From: Centroberyx gerrardi
Taxonomy: Eukaryota; Chordata; Actinopteri; Beryciformes; Berycidae
Assembly (NCBI RefSeq): GCF_048128805.1
Contig: NC_136003.1
Coordinates: forward strand, 29,415,565 to 29,479,564
Length of the DNA: 64,000 bases
Direction: 5' to 3'
Shown: positions 23,130-37,955 of the stretch, one piece after another
Position numbering within the stretch: the first letter of the stretch is position 1
Layout of the letters: every line of letters starts with the position of its first letter
Position numbers and translations under genes: made by a program
The notes under the pieces: model-generated
The model's database searches: none
Seen by the model: the letters and a program-made list of their open reading frames with translations, nothing else
Told to the model about the DNA's origin: nothing

Positions 23130-24023
23130 TTAGCTACTGCAACTACCAAGCATTTTTGGCTTTAAGAGAATAAGGGAAATGCATTTTTTTATCCTCTTAT
23201 TTACTTTTATTTCTTATTTATTTACTCCTTAAAGAGGCATTAAGTCAGATTTTTCTTTCATAACATATCTGCAGGGTTTTATAGTGTTAATGATAAATAC
23301 CAGTGACTCAGTGATTACTTGACCAGGTGCTGAGATTTTTGGCTTTCAGAACTCACTTTCTGTCCATTACTCTGTTTTGGAACAAAGCGCCCCACCCAGT
23401 GGAGCCTCCACCCAGCCACACACATACCTACTGACTTTTTGAAATGCTCTCTGATGGAGGAGCGTGCCACGAGTGAGCGACCGGCGTCTCAACAGCTGCT
23501 GAAGGCTAAAAAGCCTCGTTCTCAAGCCAAAACAGCAAATGTCAAAGCGGTTTTATTATTCCAGTGTTTCGCACGGTGATATATTAGATCTTCACCAGAT
23601 GTTTCTGCTCTAATTAGCTCGCTTACCCGGGGGCCAGCTTTTTTATTTCTTTATTTTAAGTTTACACACAACAGAAAGTTAATATTCCTTCCACTTTTTT
23701 TGTGTGAATCCAAATAGTGTTTTGTTTTGTTTATGTGTAAATGTAGGAGTGATGGATATTACATCCAAAAAAAGTTAACATTGTGATCAAGCCAGATAGG
23801 GTTATTTGGTTTACCTCTAGCTTGACTCTGGCAGGCTGCTTTAGTGTGGCAATTAAATGTAGATATGATCGGTTTTTACAAAGTGGTTTGAGTCTCTTGA
23901 GGGTATTCTGATAGTTTGTAAAACTAGACTGTCAGAGTAGCTTCATTGCAAAATAGGGTCAATATCATACATATACATATACATACATATACATATACAT
24001 ATACATATACTACCCACCAATGC

Positions 24024-24061
<38 letters not shown>

Positions 24062-24110
24062 GAAGGAAGGAAGAAAGGAAGAAAGGAAGAAAGAAAGAAA
24101 GACAGACAGA
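22421..24110. repeat. Microsatellite cluster: (GA)n, (CA)n, (TG)n, (GAAA)n, (ACATAT)n
   Basis: Order: (GA)n 22421-22492; (CA)n 22565-22638; (TG)n 22741-22818; (GAAA)n 22938-22981 and 23089-23129; (ACATAT)-type 23965-24010; (GAAA)n with GGAA variants 24025-24106. The (CA)n and (TG)n tracts are complementary on one strand, 100 bp apart. The cluster ends about 50 bp before the ift70 promoter region. Confidence 0.85.
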
Positions 24111-24149
24111 AAATGTGATTGGTAGATGAAGGTGTAGGTGTAGACCTAT

Positions 24150-24352
24150 CCCTACGCTTCATTGGCTGTTTCACATGTCCGTTAAGATTGCAGTTTCCGG
24201 TCTGCGCTGTTGCTAAGCAACAGTCCCTATGCCTTCAGTCCGCTGCAGGATGAAAACATGAGCTAACGCTAATATGCTGCATTTTCAAGTTTTGGGGAGT
24301 AAAGAAACTTTCATTTCATTTTTTTAGTTGATAACAATATTTTGTGAAAGTC
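24150..24352 (+). promoter_or_regulatory. ift70 proximal promoter
   Basis: TATA-less region directly upstream of the ift70 ATG (24353). It has an inverted CCAAT box (CATTGGCTG near 24161), an ETS-type TTTCCGG (24194-24200) and an RFX X-box (24209-24221). This is the layout expected for a ciliary gene. The transcription start itself is not visible. Confidence 0.6.
24209..24221. promoter_or_regulatory. RFX X-box
   Basis: GTTGCTAAGCAAC, a perfect 6-1-6 palindrome fitting the RFX X-box consensus, 132 bp upstream of the ift70 start codon. RFX factors drive intraflagellar transport genes in animals, so this is the expected ciliary control site. Confidence 0.8.
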
Positions 24353-27020
24353 ATGACGCTGACGACTATAAAAGACGGCGAGTACACGGCCACCATCTAC
24401 AAACTGGTGAGAATAGTGTTGCTTTAGTTGACGTTAGCGTTAGCTTTCTAGCTTAGCGTTAGCCCCGAAACTATTCAATAATCTGGTGGTTTAATGCTTC
24501 CTTGGTTATCGGCAAACGTAAATACCTGAATACCATGGTTTAAGACCTTTTTACGAATGACGAGGGTCCACTGGTAAATTCGGCACCCATATAATCCTCC
24601 AAGCAGCTCTTACTTTAACAAAATTTTAATTTATTGAAGTAACTTAGTTCGCCTGTTATTTTCTGTCTCTCACTCTCCTTCTCTCATACACACACTCACA
24701 ATTACTGTTATGATAGCCGTTAGATGTCAGTAGCACTTTTCCTGGTTATAAAGTGCTGAGTTATGAAGTGGTGGTGCAACATAAACTCATCTCTGTTCAT
24801 TTTCCTCTCCTTTTCAAAGATTAGAGATGGCCAGTATGGAGAAGCAATTCACATTCTAAGCAATGAACTTCAAAAACACACGAAGGTAAGTGTTTGGAGG
24901 CTGTTTCTGTGTAAAAGAAAAAAAAAAGCTTTTATACTCCACTGTTGTCATGTCTTAGATAGTTTGTACTAGGTTTAGGCCAGTTGCTGATTTATTAAAT
25001 ATCAGATATGGTCCCCTCAATGTCGCCCACCTCTGTTATGATGGATATGATGCAGTTTGATTACATATTTACTGTAGCATTTATCAATAGCACACCGGTT
25101 GATATGGGAAGCCCTTAACCTGATTTAGTTGCAATGATACAATTTTGATCAGATTCCACGTATGCATGAATATGTTTATTGTTGTTATGGTCCTTTAAAT
25201 GTCCTATGATCTAAATGCTGTTTCAGAGGCTTTTCCATCCTGAAAAGAATCAAATTAGGAAATACTGAATAGCTGTAAATATTTGTAATTTTTTTGCCAT
25301 AAAAATTGTCAAATTTGAAGATATTGAATATCAGCAAAAAATGTCAGCTATCAGAAGCTTCATTCCAGAAATTTCGGTTTTGGTACTGGCCTTTAAAAAG
25401 CTACATCAGTCAAACCCTATAGTTTGTACATCGTGGCTTGACATTCTCATATACTAAATCCCACTCTCACCACCAGCACATGTTGTGAAGTGTGAGTTCA
25501 CACACTGCTGAGTGCCGGTTAGCTCGGTAACTCACTCTTAAATTTCCATGTGTCCCAGTCCAGGGCAGCTCTGTCTCTGCTGGGCTACTGCTACTACCAC
25601 ATGCAGGATTTCACCAACGCTGCAGAGTGCTATGAGCAGCTCACACAGCTGCACCCTGAGGTGGAGGAGTACAAGCTGTACTACGCCCAGTCCCTGTACA
25701 AAGCCTGCGCCTATCCGGAGGCCACCAAGGCCACTTTCATGCTGGACAACCCCAACAGTCACACCAAGGTACAGATACCACAGGACACAGGAGCGAGCAG
25801 GACGCTGCTGTTGGCTGAAAACCTCATGCCGCCAAAAATGTCCACTTTTCAGCAACTACAGGAAGAAAAGCAGCCTTGTTTTTAGCTTGACCACCATGTA
25901 TTTTTGAGTTTATCCAGTGAGGTTTTGAAAGGGTTTTCATCAATCCAAGGCTGGTAGAATTTTCTCAACCCATAGTGGAGCATGTAGTCCTTCAATTGGA
26001 GTTAAATCATGAAAAGCACCAAATTTTTCACACGACAACAGCGATGTGTACATTGGCAAAACAGTAAGGCATATTGATCCCCAGAAAATATTCATCTGTG
26101 CTTACATTTTGCTGTTGTCACATGAAAACCTCACAACTCCAATTTTGGTCATTTTTATATTGTTTTATTTGACAACATTCTGTCCTTCTGGCCCACAGTG
26201 CAACGCTCACCGACTGTTTCCCAAATTCTGCTGTTGATATTTGTTGTTGAAAAAAAGCTGCTATCTGCTTGTTTTTGGTCTAGCATTAAGTCATTTCCAC
26301 AGGAAACGGGTTATCTGTGGGGAACAAAACAGGTTCCGGCTCATGAAAACAAGGTATGGGTGACATGGGCTGAGTTTGGATCAGACCAGCGCAGAGCGGA
26401 AAGTTGAGGAATGCTTTGTCCCAGAGTCTAAGCAGCACTTGGCTCCTTGTGTGGCTTCCCTGTTCTACCACTGGCTTATCCTCGCTCTCTCTGGCACAGA
26501 TGGTCAAGCTGCAAGCGGCTATCAAGTACGGCGAGGAAGAGTACTCCGCTGCCAAGGTGACTAATTCACACACATTTTCTGTCATAACAAGTTATGCTCA
26601 ATATCATGGCAGTTTTGAATCTCCAGGGTGTGCTTGAGCTCCATCTGTCCTTGTTGGAGACAGACACCTGAAAAGCATTCACCTCTACTGCTGTTTTGAT
26701 GCGTTGTGCAGGCAACCTTTGTTAGATCTGATTGAGAGAATATGCAACAGTGTAGCACATAGCAGAACATTTTCTTTTTTGTACACTGATACTAGTCTGG
26801 ATTATTCCCATTTCATCTTTTCCAGCACCATCTCATGAACCATGGTGGATAACGATCGCTAACTACACTTCCATTTCACTCACTTCACTACAGTGCATCT
26901 CAGTTTCGAACAATACAGTACAGTGATGTTCAGTACATGTCCATGGTAGAAGTAGTCAGTCAGCTCATTGTTTTCTGCAACCAAAATGCATTATTACACA
27001 GTACTGATACTAACTGCACC

Positions 27021-27093
<73 letters not shown>

Positions 27094-27245
27094 AGACGCT
27101 GGTAGAGCAGCTGCCCCAGGACGACCCGGACTACGACGTGGATATGGGCTGTCTGCTCTACCAGGAAGGGGAGTATGAAGAGGCCTGCAAGAAGTTCATG
27201 TCTGCCATGCAGGTGCTGGGATACCAGCCAGGTAGCCGTCCAACA

Positions 27246-27291
<46 letters not shown>

Positions 27292-30200
27292 CAGTGATTG
27301 TATTTGGGTTCATATTCAACATATAGGATTTTTTTTTCCAACTCACATGTGGTGCCTCGCCTTAACATGTTCTAGTGTTGAAATTGTTCATTATGTTATC
27401 TTTACATACCCCTCATTATGCTATATTCTTATTTCTGTTCTATTTTTCTTTGCTGTGTCCTATTTGCTGCTGTAATGAGCCAATTTCCCCACAGGGATCA
27501 TTAAAATTTTATCTTATTCTTCCTCTTCCTCTGTGTCCCGTCCCTCCCTCTGTCTTAGACCTGTCCTACAACATCGGCCTGTGTTACTACAGCCTGAAGA
27601 ACTACGCTCAGGCCGTCAAATACATCGGAGAGATCATAGAGCGAGGCAACAGGGAGCATCCAGGTAAAACCTCATCTCAACTGCCACCATCTGTATTGTG
27701 ACTGTTTAGTTACTTCAGCTGTGTCATCTGCCTGACAAAAGCTGCACTGTTTTTTTCTACTCATCATTTTGAATCAGATTGCCAATGTCCACTTATGTCA
27801 GTTCAACTCGATTCAGTTCTAGTTCCATTAGTTTCATTTGTGACAAACTTACTGTGCACATCCATAAGGTTTGACGTTAAACAGACAACATACAGTGAAT
27901 ATATTGTAGCTTGCTCATGTATTTTATACTCTATACAAGTCCTACTTGCTACTGTCAGTTTCAACCTTCCCACACTTGAACAAATGTTTGGCTGCATATC
28001 AATATGCAGGCCAATATAAAACCGATCCATACTACTGAAACCATAGAGGCTGAAACTTGTGCCACTAGACGAGTGAATTTAAATTACGCGCAATGAATTT
28101 GTGTGATTCTTGAAATTTATTTCAAAATTCTGTGATTTGTATCTGAATTTTTAAAAAAGTGAAATTGTATTTATTTGCTTGAAATTCAGTTTCTCAATAT
28201 TCTGTTTTAATTTAGCTGAAAAACAGTTTCAGAACATCTGTTGCAAATCTGCAATCTCTGTTCAACCTTTCAAATAATGAACAATCCACATTTTCAAATT
28301 TAACGCTCCAAAAGCTTTCCAGTTGTAGCAACATCTGGGCACTTAGAAAAAGCAGAAATTGTTTTTCAAGTAAACTAAATCTGAATTTCAAACAAGGAAA
28401 TTCAATTTCAGCTTTTACAAAAATTCACATACACATCATGAAATTCAGTTTAAAGAATCACACAAACTCATTGTACATAATTCAAATTCACTAGTCTAGT
28501 GGAAGCCATTCACTTAAGCCACACACAGCCCATACACTTCTTGGGTTGGGCATTATAAGACTGAGATGTTGATAGTAAGTTTAAAATTCCACTAATAGCA
28601 CCTTTGTAATTTGCATTTTTTACCCAATTAAATAACCATTTTAAAAAATCTATTTCCAGCCACATATAGAGAACTGCTTATATTACATTATTTGAGGAAC
28701 TCATTTTTTAACAAAACGGAACCACCTTATAATATTGAGGTTGCAAATTGGATGAAGATGAAGAACAACAGAAACTAACATTGATGTTTCTGTGCGTCCA
28801 GAGCTGAGCGTGGGGATGATGACGGAGGGCATCGACGTGCGCAGCGTGGGCAACACCCTGGTGCTGCACGAGACGGCCCTGATCGAAGCCTTCAACCTCA
28901 AGGCCGCCATCGAATACCAGCTGAAAAACTGTGAGAACCTCACTCCGACGCCTCAGTAACTCCTGACACTAACCCCGCTGTTGACAGTACTTTGGTTAAA
29001 GTAATAATCTGCAAAATTATTACTTTACTCCGTTTTGCCAATTAATATAACACACCAGTGATTCAACTTATAGCCAGTTCATGAAAGCCCTCTTTCCCTT
29101 CTAAAAATTCCTGTGGATTTTGACATGTTATTATCAGAGAAACACTTATCATGTGACTTATTTCCCTACCTTTAGAGATAATTTGATATCATTCAGCTCC
29201 AAACAAAACCAAAACCAAATTTCTGAAATGGCAAATTAAGTTTAGTAACGTAATCCATGGAGGGGCTCCTATGCAAATAGATTTTAACATTTTTGATTAA
29301 TGCACGCATTCATAATGCCCTCATTGGACAAACGGGGTTAGAGTCTGCGTGGCGATGGCGGTAGGCGAAAATGTAGGACTAAAGATTGGAACAAGGAAGT
29401 GGAAGTGGAACACCGTACCTCTCCAAATGCTAACATGACTAACTCGGCCATCTTCACCCAAAACTCTCACCACGATGTTTGCTTACACTTTTTTGTTTTT
29501 ATTGGAAGTCCCGCTAACGTCCTCTGTGTTTACATCCCGCCTCATGTTAAGCCTCTCAGCTGAGGAAGAGAGTTTTTCTGCCTGAGAGTAGTTCTTATAA
29601 AATGGGCTAATAATATGCTACGTAACCAATTTTTTTTTTTTCCGCACAAATCAGAGACCCCTTTGAAAATGTAGAAACTATCAGTAAAATGTTAAACTTC
29701 TATGAGATCCCTCTAGCTACAGGTTAGCACAAAAAAACATGATTTTTATGAGGGAGAGAGGGGCAGGAATGAATCTTTGATAGCCTGCGATTGAGTCTCC
29801 CTGTTGCCATGAATAAACCAGTTAACAGAATATTCCTCTTCCCTCTTTGACTGAGCAATAGCAGATTACCTCTAATACACTGGAAAGAAACGATGATCCC
29901 AATAGTAATCTGCTGTGTGCTTGACGTTCCTGACGATATCCTGATATTACACAGGCCATTATACTTTTCACTGTAATCAATCACGGACATCAAGAACGCT
30001 GCGCTGTTGTTGTGAAACTTACTGATGATACCAGCAACGAACACCCGGCAATTATGGATGAAAGCTGGTGGGGGAAGACTGGTGGGAGAGTTTTGAAAGA
30101 GGCTTGAGTTTACAGATGGAATGGAACGGAAAGAAAACTTCTGTGCAGTTGTGCAGCATAATGGAGTCTATAATGAAGCCTTTCCAGCAGGCGTTTGACA

Positions 30201-33200
30201 GATGGCGACATGCAGGAGGCGGCCAAATTCAACGTCTACCCAAACAAACACAAATCCTTAACAGTAAAATATTACGACGCAGTAAAAATTCGTATTAAAA
30301 CTGCTTTGGAAACTGTTTTGATCTGACATCAGAAAGATATTATTTAGGTTTTGATTTCACAAACGGGTTATGCAAAGTTAAATGTTAAAGTCATTATGAA
30401 TAGAATGGTTTGATCTCCTGCCTCAGTCACTGCGTCTTGAGAGTGTGGGCCGCCGCTAGATATTTTGGAGAGTGTTATATTTGGATTTCCAATCCGTGGT
30501 TCAAAACCGGTCTATATGTTCTGCAGATCCATGCGCAAGTGTGAGTGTGTGCAGACACTGAGAGCTAAAAGTGAAAGCAGTAAGAGTTCTCAGTAGGTTT
30601 CTCATAATCGGAGTATGTGCTTACTTGGGTTATTCTAACTCGGTTACAGTTCATATGCTTCAGCCGAAAACCAGGTTACTTGACTAATCATGTTAAGAAC
30701 TGAATTCTCCTAGCATGTAAATCTAGCCAGAGAGAGAGAGAGAGAGAGAAATTGAAGAAAGTAGAGAAGGAGAGTGACGGAGCAGGGGATGAAGGAGCAC
30801 CTGGTAAAGAACTCCCAGACTTCCCTTTAATCTTCAAAAGCAGAGTTGTCCTCCCACCCTTTTCTCATACCTCTGACACATTATTAGACCGAAGTTTTCA
30901 AAGAGGGGAGATCACAGGGCGGGAAGTAGCGAGGAGGTTGTCTCAAGCCCACATCAAACATCCATTCTGTCAAAAGGACAGCCAACTGCTCCTCCAGTAG
31001 TTTTCCTTTATTGAGACAGCAGGAAGGATGAGCTGGTCTAGCTGTGATTTGAAACCAGGCCTTTAGGGATGAGCTCAGGCTCGCATGTACAGCATAAATG
31101 CCGGAATTAATTATAAATATTCACGTCTTTTCAAACAAAATTGCAATGACCTGAACTTTGAAGTTTCAACTTTTCACTTCCTTCTCTTCATTTAGCAGGA
31201 ACTCACAAAAAAGCCAAAAATAAGGAGAACAAGGGACAAAATGGTAATGCCAAGACAGAAAAATGAGTGGAAAACATTTCCATGTCTCCTGAAATATTCA
31301 TGTACAATCACCAAATAAGTAACATACACTTAATAAACAAACAAACAAAGTTAGATTCTCTTTTCAAAATTCATTGGTATTACCTTCAAAGTACTCATGG
31401 TTGATTTTGATCATAGGATTTAAATTCATTTAAATATATTAGGGTTTGACTGATATTGTTTTTTGAAAACCAATACCAATATCTTTTTTGATTGAAGCTG
31501 CCAATAGTCAATATTTTGTAAAACATTTTTAATTGACCATTTTCATGCCAAGAAAGAAAAAAAAAGAAAAATATTCAGTGTTTCCCTCCAGACTTTTATT
31601 TTTGTCACGGTGTAAAAGCCTCTGAAGCAGCAAAGATCATGAGACACTAAAACTCATAACCATAATAATATTATTAAAAGTAAAATATGTGTATGTGTAC
31701 TTGTGTGGAAATTGATCAAAATGTCTCATTAGAATAAATTTCGGTTAAGGTCTTCCCATAAACAACCAGTGTTGTGGTGATCAATTCTACAATAAATATG
31801 TAATCAAACAAACTGCATCATATCAGAGGTGGACGACACTGACTGGACCAGATCTGGTTTTTAATAAAAGGAAAATATCAACAAACTGATATATCGGTCT
31901 AACCCTAGCTGTGATCTCTGGTAAGCCCTCCATCAATACTCCTATTTAATTTGCACTGGTTTCAAAGGAGAGTTTCTCAAGTGCCTCTTGGCCTTAAGAC
32001 AGTTTCTCCGCCCTGCAAAAGAAAATCTGTGTGAGAAGCACCGACACTGAAATGTTTCTTTTTGTTTCTGTTGTGTTTTCATGTGGATTCCTGCAGTGGA
32101 AGGAGCTCAGGAGGCCTTGACAGACATGCCCCCCAGATCAGAGGAGGTAACTCTACCTCAGCCATTCACTCTCACTTTATTGTGTGTGTGTGTGTGTGTG
32201 TGTATGTGTAATTCCATAACCAGACTCTCCCCACCCATTGACTGCATGCAATTATTCTGCTGTAATCTGTATTAAGGCTGTCTGGACATGTCCCACTAAG
32301 AGACTGGAGATAGCAGAGATTAATAGATTACAGAATAGTATCTATAAAACAGTAACATAAGCCTTAAGGCGTACACGGAGGTAATGATAATGGTTTATTG
32401 TCACTAAAACTGCTTCACTAAAATGAATACAGATGGGGCGCTGTCCTTGGGCCGGTCAGTGATTGCTCCTGAGTCACTGACTGTCTTTGAAAAGTGTGGA
32501 AAAGTTATGTGTTCAGGCTACAAGTTGCACAACTGGTGCCCCCTAGTGAAATTTCACTCTCAGTGCACCCTGCCAGTGTTAGGAGGGAAATGGGAGTTAC
32601 ATTATATAGAATATAGTATTTTACATGAATGTGTGTTGGTGCTGCAGGAGTTGGACCCAGTGACGCTCCACAACCAGGCTCTGATGAACATGGACAAGAA
32701 GCCGTCTGAGGGTTTTGAGAAGCTGGCCTTCCTGCTGCAGCAGGTCCCCTTCCCCCCCGTCACCTTCGGAAACCTGCTGCTGCTCTACTGCAAATACGAG
32801 GTAAATCGCAGGCTGACCCAGGCTTCCAGTTACAGACGTCCTGTAACCAGAAGGTCCCGGGTTGAATCCGCCACGGCCCTAAGTGTCCTTGAGCAAGACC
32901 TTGAATCCCTCCCAGCTCCATGGCGATGTTCTGTATCACTAAAACCAGCGTACTAGAAATGCTGCTCAGGTTCCCCCGGCCCTCTTGGTTTTCTCTGGTT
33001 TGCAGACTTTGGGAAACACAGCTAGCTGTAGAAGCAAATCTAAGGTTATTGGAATGTATTGTGAAGCCCTAATACTGGATCTATTGGTCTTGATCAAGGA
33101 TCCAAAGATACAAAATATTTTATGTAACATTTTTGGGCTCGTCAATTTCCATTAGGTGATCAGAAAATGACATAGATGAGTTTAATATGCAAGTTGTCAG

Positions 33201-34168
33201 AATATAGAGTACTGTAATCTCTGTTGTGCATCTAAACACACAACTATTGTTATCTCGTCGCCCCTCACTCAGAGTCACTCAAAATATGATCCAGGCAAAT
33301 TTCCCAAACTGTTAACATGCTTCCTCATTTGCTGTTGCACTCATTATTTTTGTCTAGTAACAATCACAGCCCACTCAGCAGAGCAGAAATAGTACAAATA
33401 TATGACAGTAATATTATTAAAAAAAATAAAAAATCACATGAAATAATGAATAAAAAAACAATGGGTTTGAAAGTCCACTCAGTAGTTCAGCGACCACTAA
33501 GTCCACAAACTGAAGCTGAAGGGGCATCTGATGCTGTTAGCTTGTTAAGGCCCACTCAGGGAAAAAAAAAATTCTGCAGCCATTTTTCCTCCTTCCTCGT
33601 TTGCATTTGGTGTAACATAATTGGACACAAACCGATGCATGCAAAACCAACTCATTGCATACTTTGCATATTTTGGGCCACAATCTCAAATAGCTCTGGC
33701 AGCACTGCTATATGCAATACTTGATATGATAATATGTACATAAACTTTACACTATTGTCATAACCTTTCATCATGAAACCTTCACTGTACTGTTATCTTC
33801 TACCACACTTACCCTGCATTTGTTATAGAAAAGAAGACTTGAGAAGACTTAAAATATATGGCATTGTACCTTCATACAAACTCTTAACTGATATCTTGAT
33901 ATGTGGATATTACACCCACATCTATTACATGCTGGAATGCAATCGCTACCCCAAAAACATGCCAAACCCTCTGTTGAATGAGGGGATATGTCAGCTTTTT
34001 CCACCATGTGCCAGTGAGGCTCTATGCAGGGAGTCACAGTGTTTTGTAAAAGGCTTTGGAACCGTGTTGTCTGAGTCTTAATGGAAAGCTAAAGCACAGC
34101 AGCGGCTTGGCTCAGAGAGAGGTGTGGGTATTTCATTAAAGTAGTATTAATGTCTCTGCTGGATTCAA

Positions 34169-34251
<83 letters not shown>

Positions 34252-37200
34252 ACTTCGACCTGGCGGCGGACGTCTTAGCTGAGAATGCCCATCTCACCTA
34301 CAAGTTCCTCTCCCCAGTAAGTTTCACTCTCCACTGAGTTCACACTTGGGCTCAACCGATACACCAGACCGATATTTGTCTTTTATTAAAAATCTGATCT
34401 GGTCCAGTCAGCGTCATCCACCTCTGATATGATAGATATGATGCAGTTTGCTTGATTTGAATTTTTTGAATTTTTGTAGCCATGGAAATGGTCAAATAAT
34501 AAAAATAATGGTATCTGTAGCGGCCTTCAAAACCCCATATTGATCGATATAATGTGCTCAAATTGTGCTCATTAGCTTTTAATTCATTAGTTTTGTCATT
34601 TGCCCATGCAACTGTAAAAAGGTGGTACACACACATTACTAACCTTCCTTGTATTCCATATTTCTGAAAAGTGAAGTGTGACAGGATCCATATTAATGAT
34701 GAAATGTGCTTTTGTCATCCTCAGTACCTGTATGAGTTTCTGGATGCCATGTTGACGTGCCAGACAGCACCAGAAGAGGTACAGCAATGAACCCAAAAAC
34801 CATTTAAACCTCCTATGCCCTCGACAACCTTGACATTTAGTGCAGCGTTTATAATTAAAACTAATGGCTGCCTCTGGCTGGAAGCTAGTGGTGTCCACTC
34901 GTCTCAGTGAAATAGTATTCAGAACTAACAAACTTTTTTGTTAAAGTTGCACTAGACAACTTCGCAAGTGGCAGCAAGAAATAACATTGAATTTTTGGAA
35001 GTTTGAAGGACTTCCAGAAATCCATTAGTGACATTAGTAAACTGCGTACTTCTCTGACCTAAATGTCATTTCCTGCTCATGAAGAAGATTTCCCACCAAT
35101 GTCCATACCGACACCAGAAGGTAATTTGCCTAAATATGGTGAATCAACAGTGTCTCAATTAGTGGTGATGGGATGCTCTTTTCTAGAGCTAAACAATTAA
35201 TCGGAAAAAAATTGCAATTGCAATATTAACTTCTGCAATTTCCATATGGCAGAGGCTGCAATTAAAAACTGGATTTCTAAACAAGGTGTTTTAGAGCTGC
35301 AGATAATCTTTGGTCCATGAGTCAAGTACAATATTGGTGAAAACCTTTCATCAGACTCAAACTCATGAGTCTGACATCTATTTTTTTTTTTTAACAAAAT
35401 CACTTTTCTTTAAACAATTTTAAAGTTCTAAAAAATGTAGGACAAGAAAAACGTGTGATGATATTAATTGCAGTTTCTTTTCTATTGCAGCCACACTCTG
35501 TGATTTGGCTGATAAGATGGGTGTATTTTCACATAAAAACCTTGCCTAGTGCAGCTTTAACAAAAACTCCAGACAGTTATTATATATCATTCACATCTAA
35601 AAGGGCTCAGGTTTTGTTGTACAGCAGTTTATTTGAGCTGAGGCAAAGCAATCATTATGTGTTTTTTATTCATGAATGAAATCACACATCCTTCATTCCC
35701 ACAGCGGTACCCAACATTATTTCAATTCCCTGGGCTTTGGTGTGTCTGTGAATGTAAAATGCGAACGTCATTGCTTACCCTCCATCGATTGCAAGTTTGT
35801 TCTGTCTGCCTTTATTTGACAGGCATTTAGGAAGTTGGATGAGATGAACGCCAAACTGACGGAGCAGTTACGCAAGCTGGCCAAGCAGGTTGTTTACCTC
35901 CTTCCTTCTCTTCCCCTGTGTACATACTGTTATCTACAGCTGTCAGTTACACATATTTGATGAGGTGACTGGTTTTTTACAACGCTCCTCTGCCTGCCTA
36001 CACACTTTCTGTGCATATGTATGGCCTTCTCAGACCTGCCAGTGTGACACACATTATGCATAGAAAGCTGTCACTTCACATAATTGTTTTCTTCATATTC
36101 CCGGATTCTTTTTCATTTGCTCTATACTGCATATATGTTGATGTTTTTCCTTTATTTCATATAGGATGTTTTTCATTTTTTGGCATTATGTACATATTTC
36201 ATTATTTTTATTAGCCGCAACCAGCAGCTAGTATAGGTTGGTCTGTTGGTCTGTCCCAAAAAAATCTGACTCAGGAGAGAGTTTCCTAAAGATTTCCTAA
36301 TAATGTAATCTGAGCCCCTCCCTCTTTCCTAATGGACTGTTTTTTCATTGTACTTTGTTTTTCGTCATCTATATCTATTGATCTCAAAGTTGCATTGACA
36401 CGAGTGACGGCTCGTCGGAGACGTGTGCCGGCTCATTGGACTCACAAGATAGAGTTTCCTGTTGGTTGGTGATGTCATTTGTGCCCCTCCCCCTTTCCTG
36501 ATTGGCTGTGTTTTCATCAACTATTCCTATTGATTCCAAAGTCACATTGACATGACTGATGGATTGTTGGATTGGGACAGAGAGTCCTGTTGATTAGTGG
36601 TGTAATTTAAGCCACTCCCCCTTTCCTGATTGGCTGTTTGTTTTTTTAATCATCTATATCTATTGATTCTAAAACAACATTTGAGATGAGTGACAGCTCA
36701 TTGGACTTGCGAGTTTTGTCTCGATTGGTGATGTCATTGAAACACCTCCCCCTTTCCTGATTGCCTTTTTTTTAATCTTTCATATCGATTTATCTAAGTC
36801 ACATTGAGATCAGTGATGGCTCGTCGGATTCAGGAGAGTTTCCTATTGATTGGTGATGGTTTTTCATTGTCTATATCTATTGATACCAACGTTTTAATGA
36901 TAACTAGCTAACAGTTATATAGCGGATGCACCAACAATCCAATTTCCCCATGGGGAAAAAGTTTCACTTTACCTCACACTTCTGACGGGACAGAGCTTTG
37001 ACTTTTGTCCAAAAGCATCTGAAAGACTCCTTTCCCGGCAGAATTGTTATTCCTTTTGGCACATGCATATCAACTTTTGGCATACCCAAGCACAAATTTG
37101 CACAGATGAATAGAGTTGTGAGTGTCCCTTTGAGTCCATTGTCCATGGCCATCTAATTATCCTCAGACTCTGATGCCAGGTTTCTGCCTGCTTGTTGGTG

Positions 37201-37915
37201 CAGCTAAGCTTCCTCATCCTTTTTTCATTTTCAAATATACAGAACCAATAATACACTGTTATGTACGGGCAGAACTGGTAAATATTCAGGGAACATTAAA
37301 GCTGTCGTTGCAGTCTGGTGCTCCTGTTGAAACTCTGGCTTTCTTTATGTTTTGATTAAAGAGGAATACATCTTTTCTCTCTTGTGTGGATTGAGTTTTA
37401 TGTATTTTACAGCGGTAATCCTCAGGTTTCTTGTTTCTTTTAATTTTGTCTCCATCTTTGTTGTTAAGTGCTCATCGCTGTGGTGTTTCTGCACTGCACT
37501 TCCCAGAGATCACCTGTCAATCAAACAGTGTGGGCGGAGCTTGGATTTTCTGTTGATGCAGTTTGAGTTTCTCTTTTCTTTGTCTGTTCAGCCATGGTGG
37601 CTATCGCTGCTCATGCTAACTACCCAGTTCTTCTGTCTATCCCATTGACCTGAACTCACCTGCATTTTGAGTTACAAAGTTGCAAAAAGCATGTTTTCCA
37701 AGTATAAGTCAACTTCCTCAAGCATGTTTGTGAATATGTTGGAATTTTTATGCCCAAATAAATTGTGGATTTTGCTAGTTGTTTTGTGGCATCGTGGCTG
37801 AATGTTGTTTCTGATTTTCTTCATCTTCCCTAAGGTGCAGGAAGTCAGACTTGCTCGTGACGATGACAGCCTGAAGAAAGCTCTGCAGGACTATGACCAG
37901 ATGATGGAGAAGTGA

Positions 37916-37955
<40 letters not shown>

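Noticed and set aside
32820-32890. tRNA gene
   Set aside because: A B-box-like sequence is present but no cloverleaf; the downstream sequence is a SINE body.
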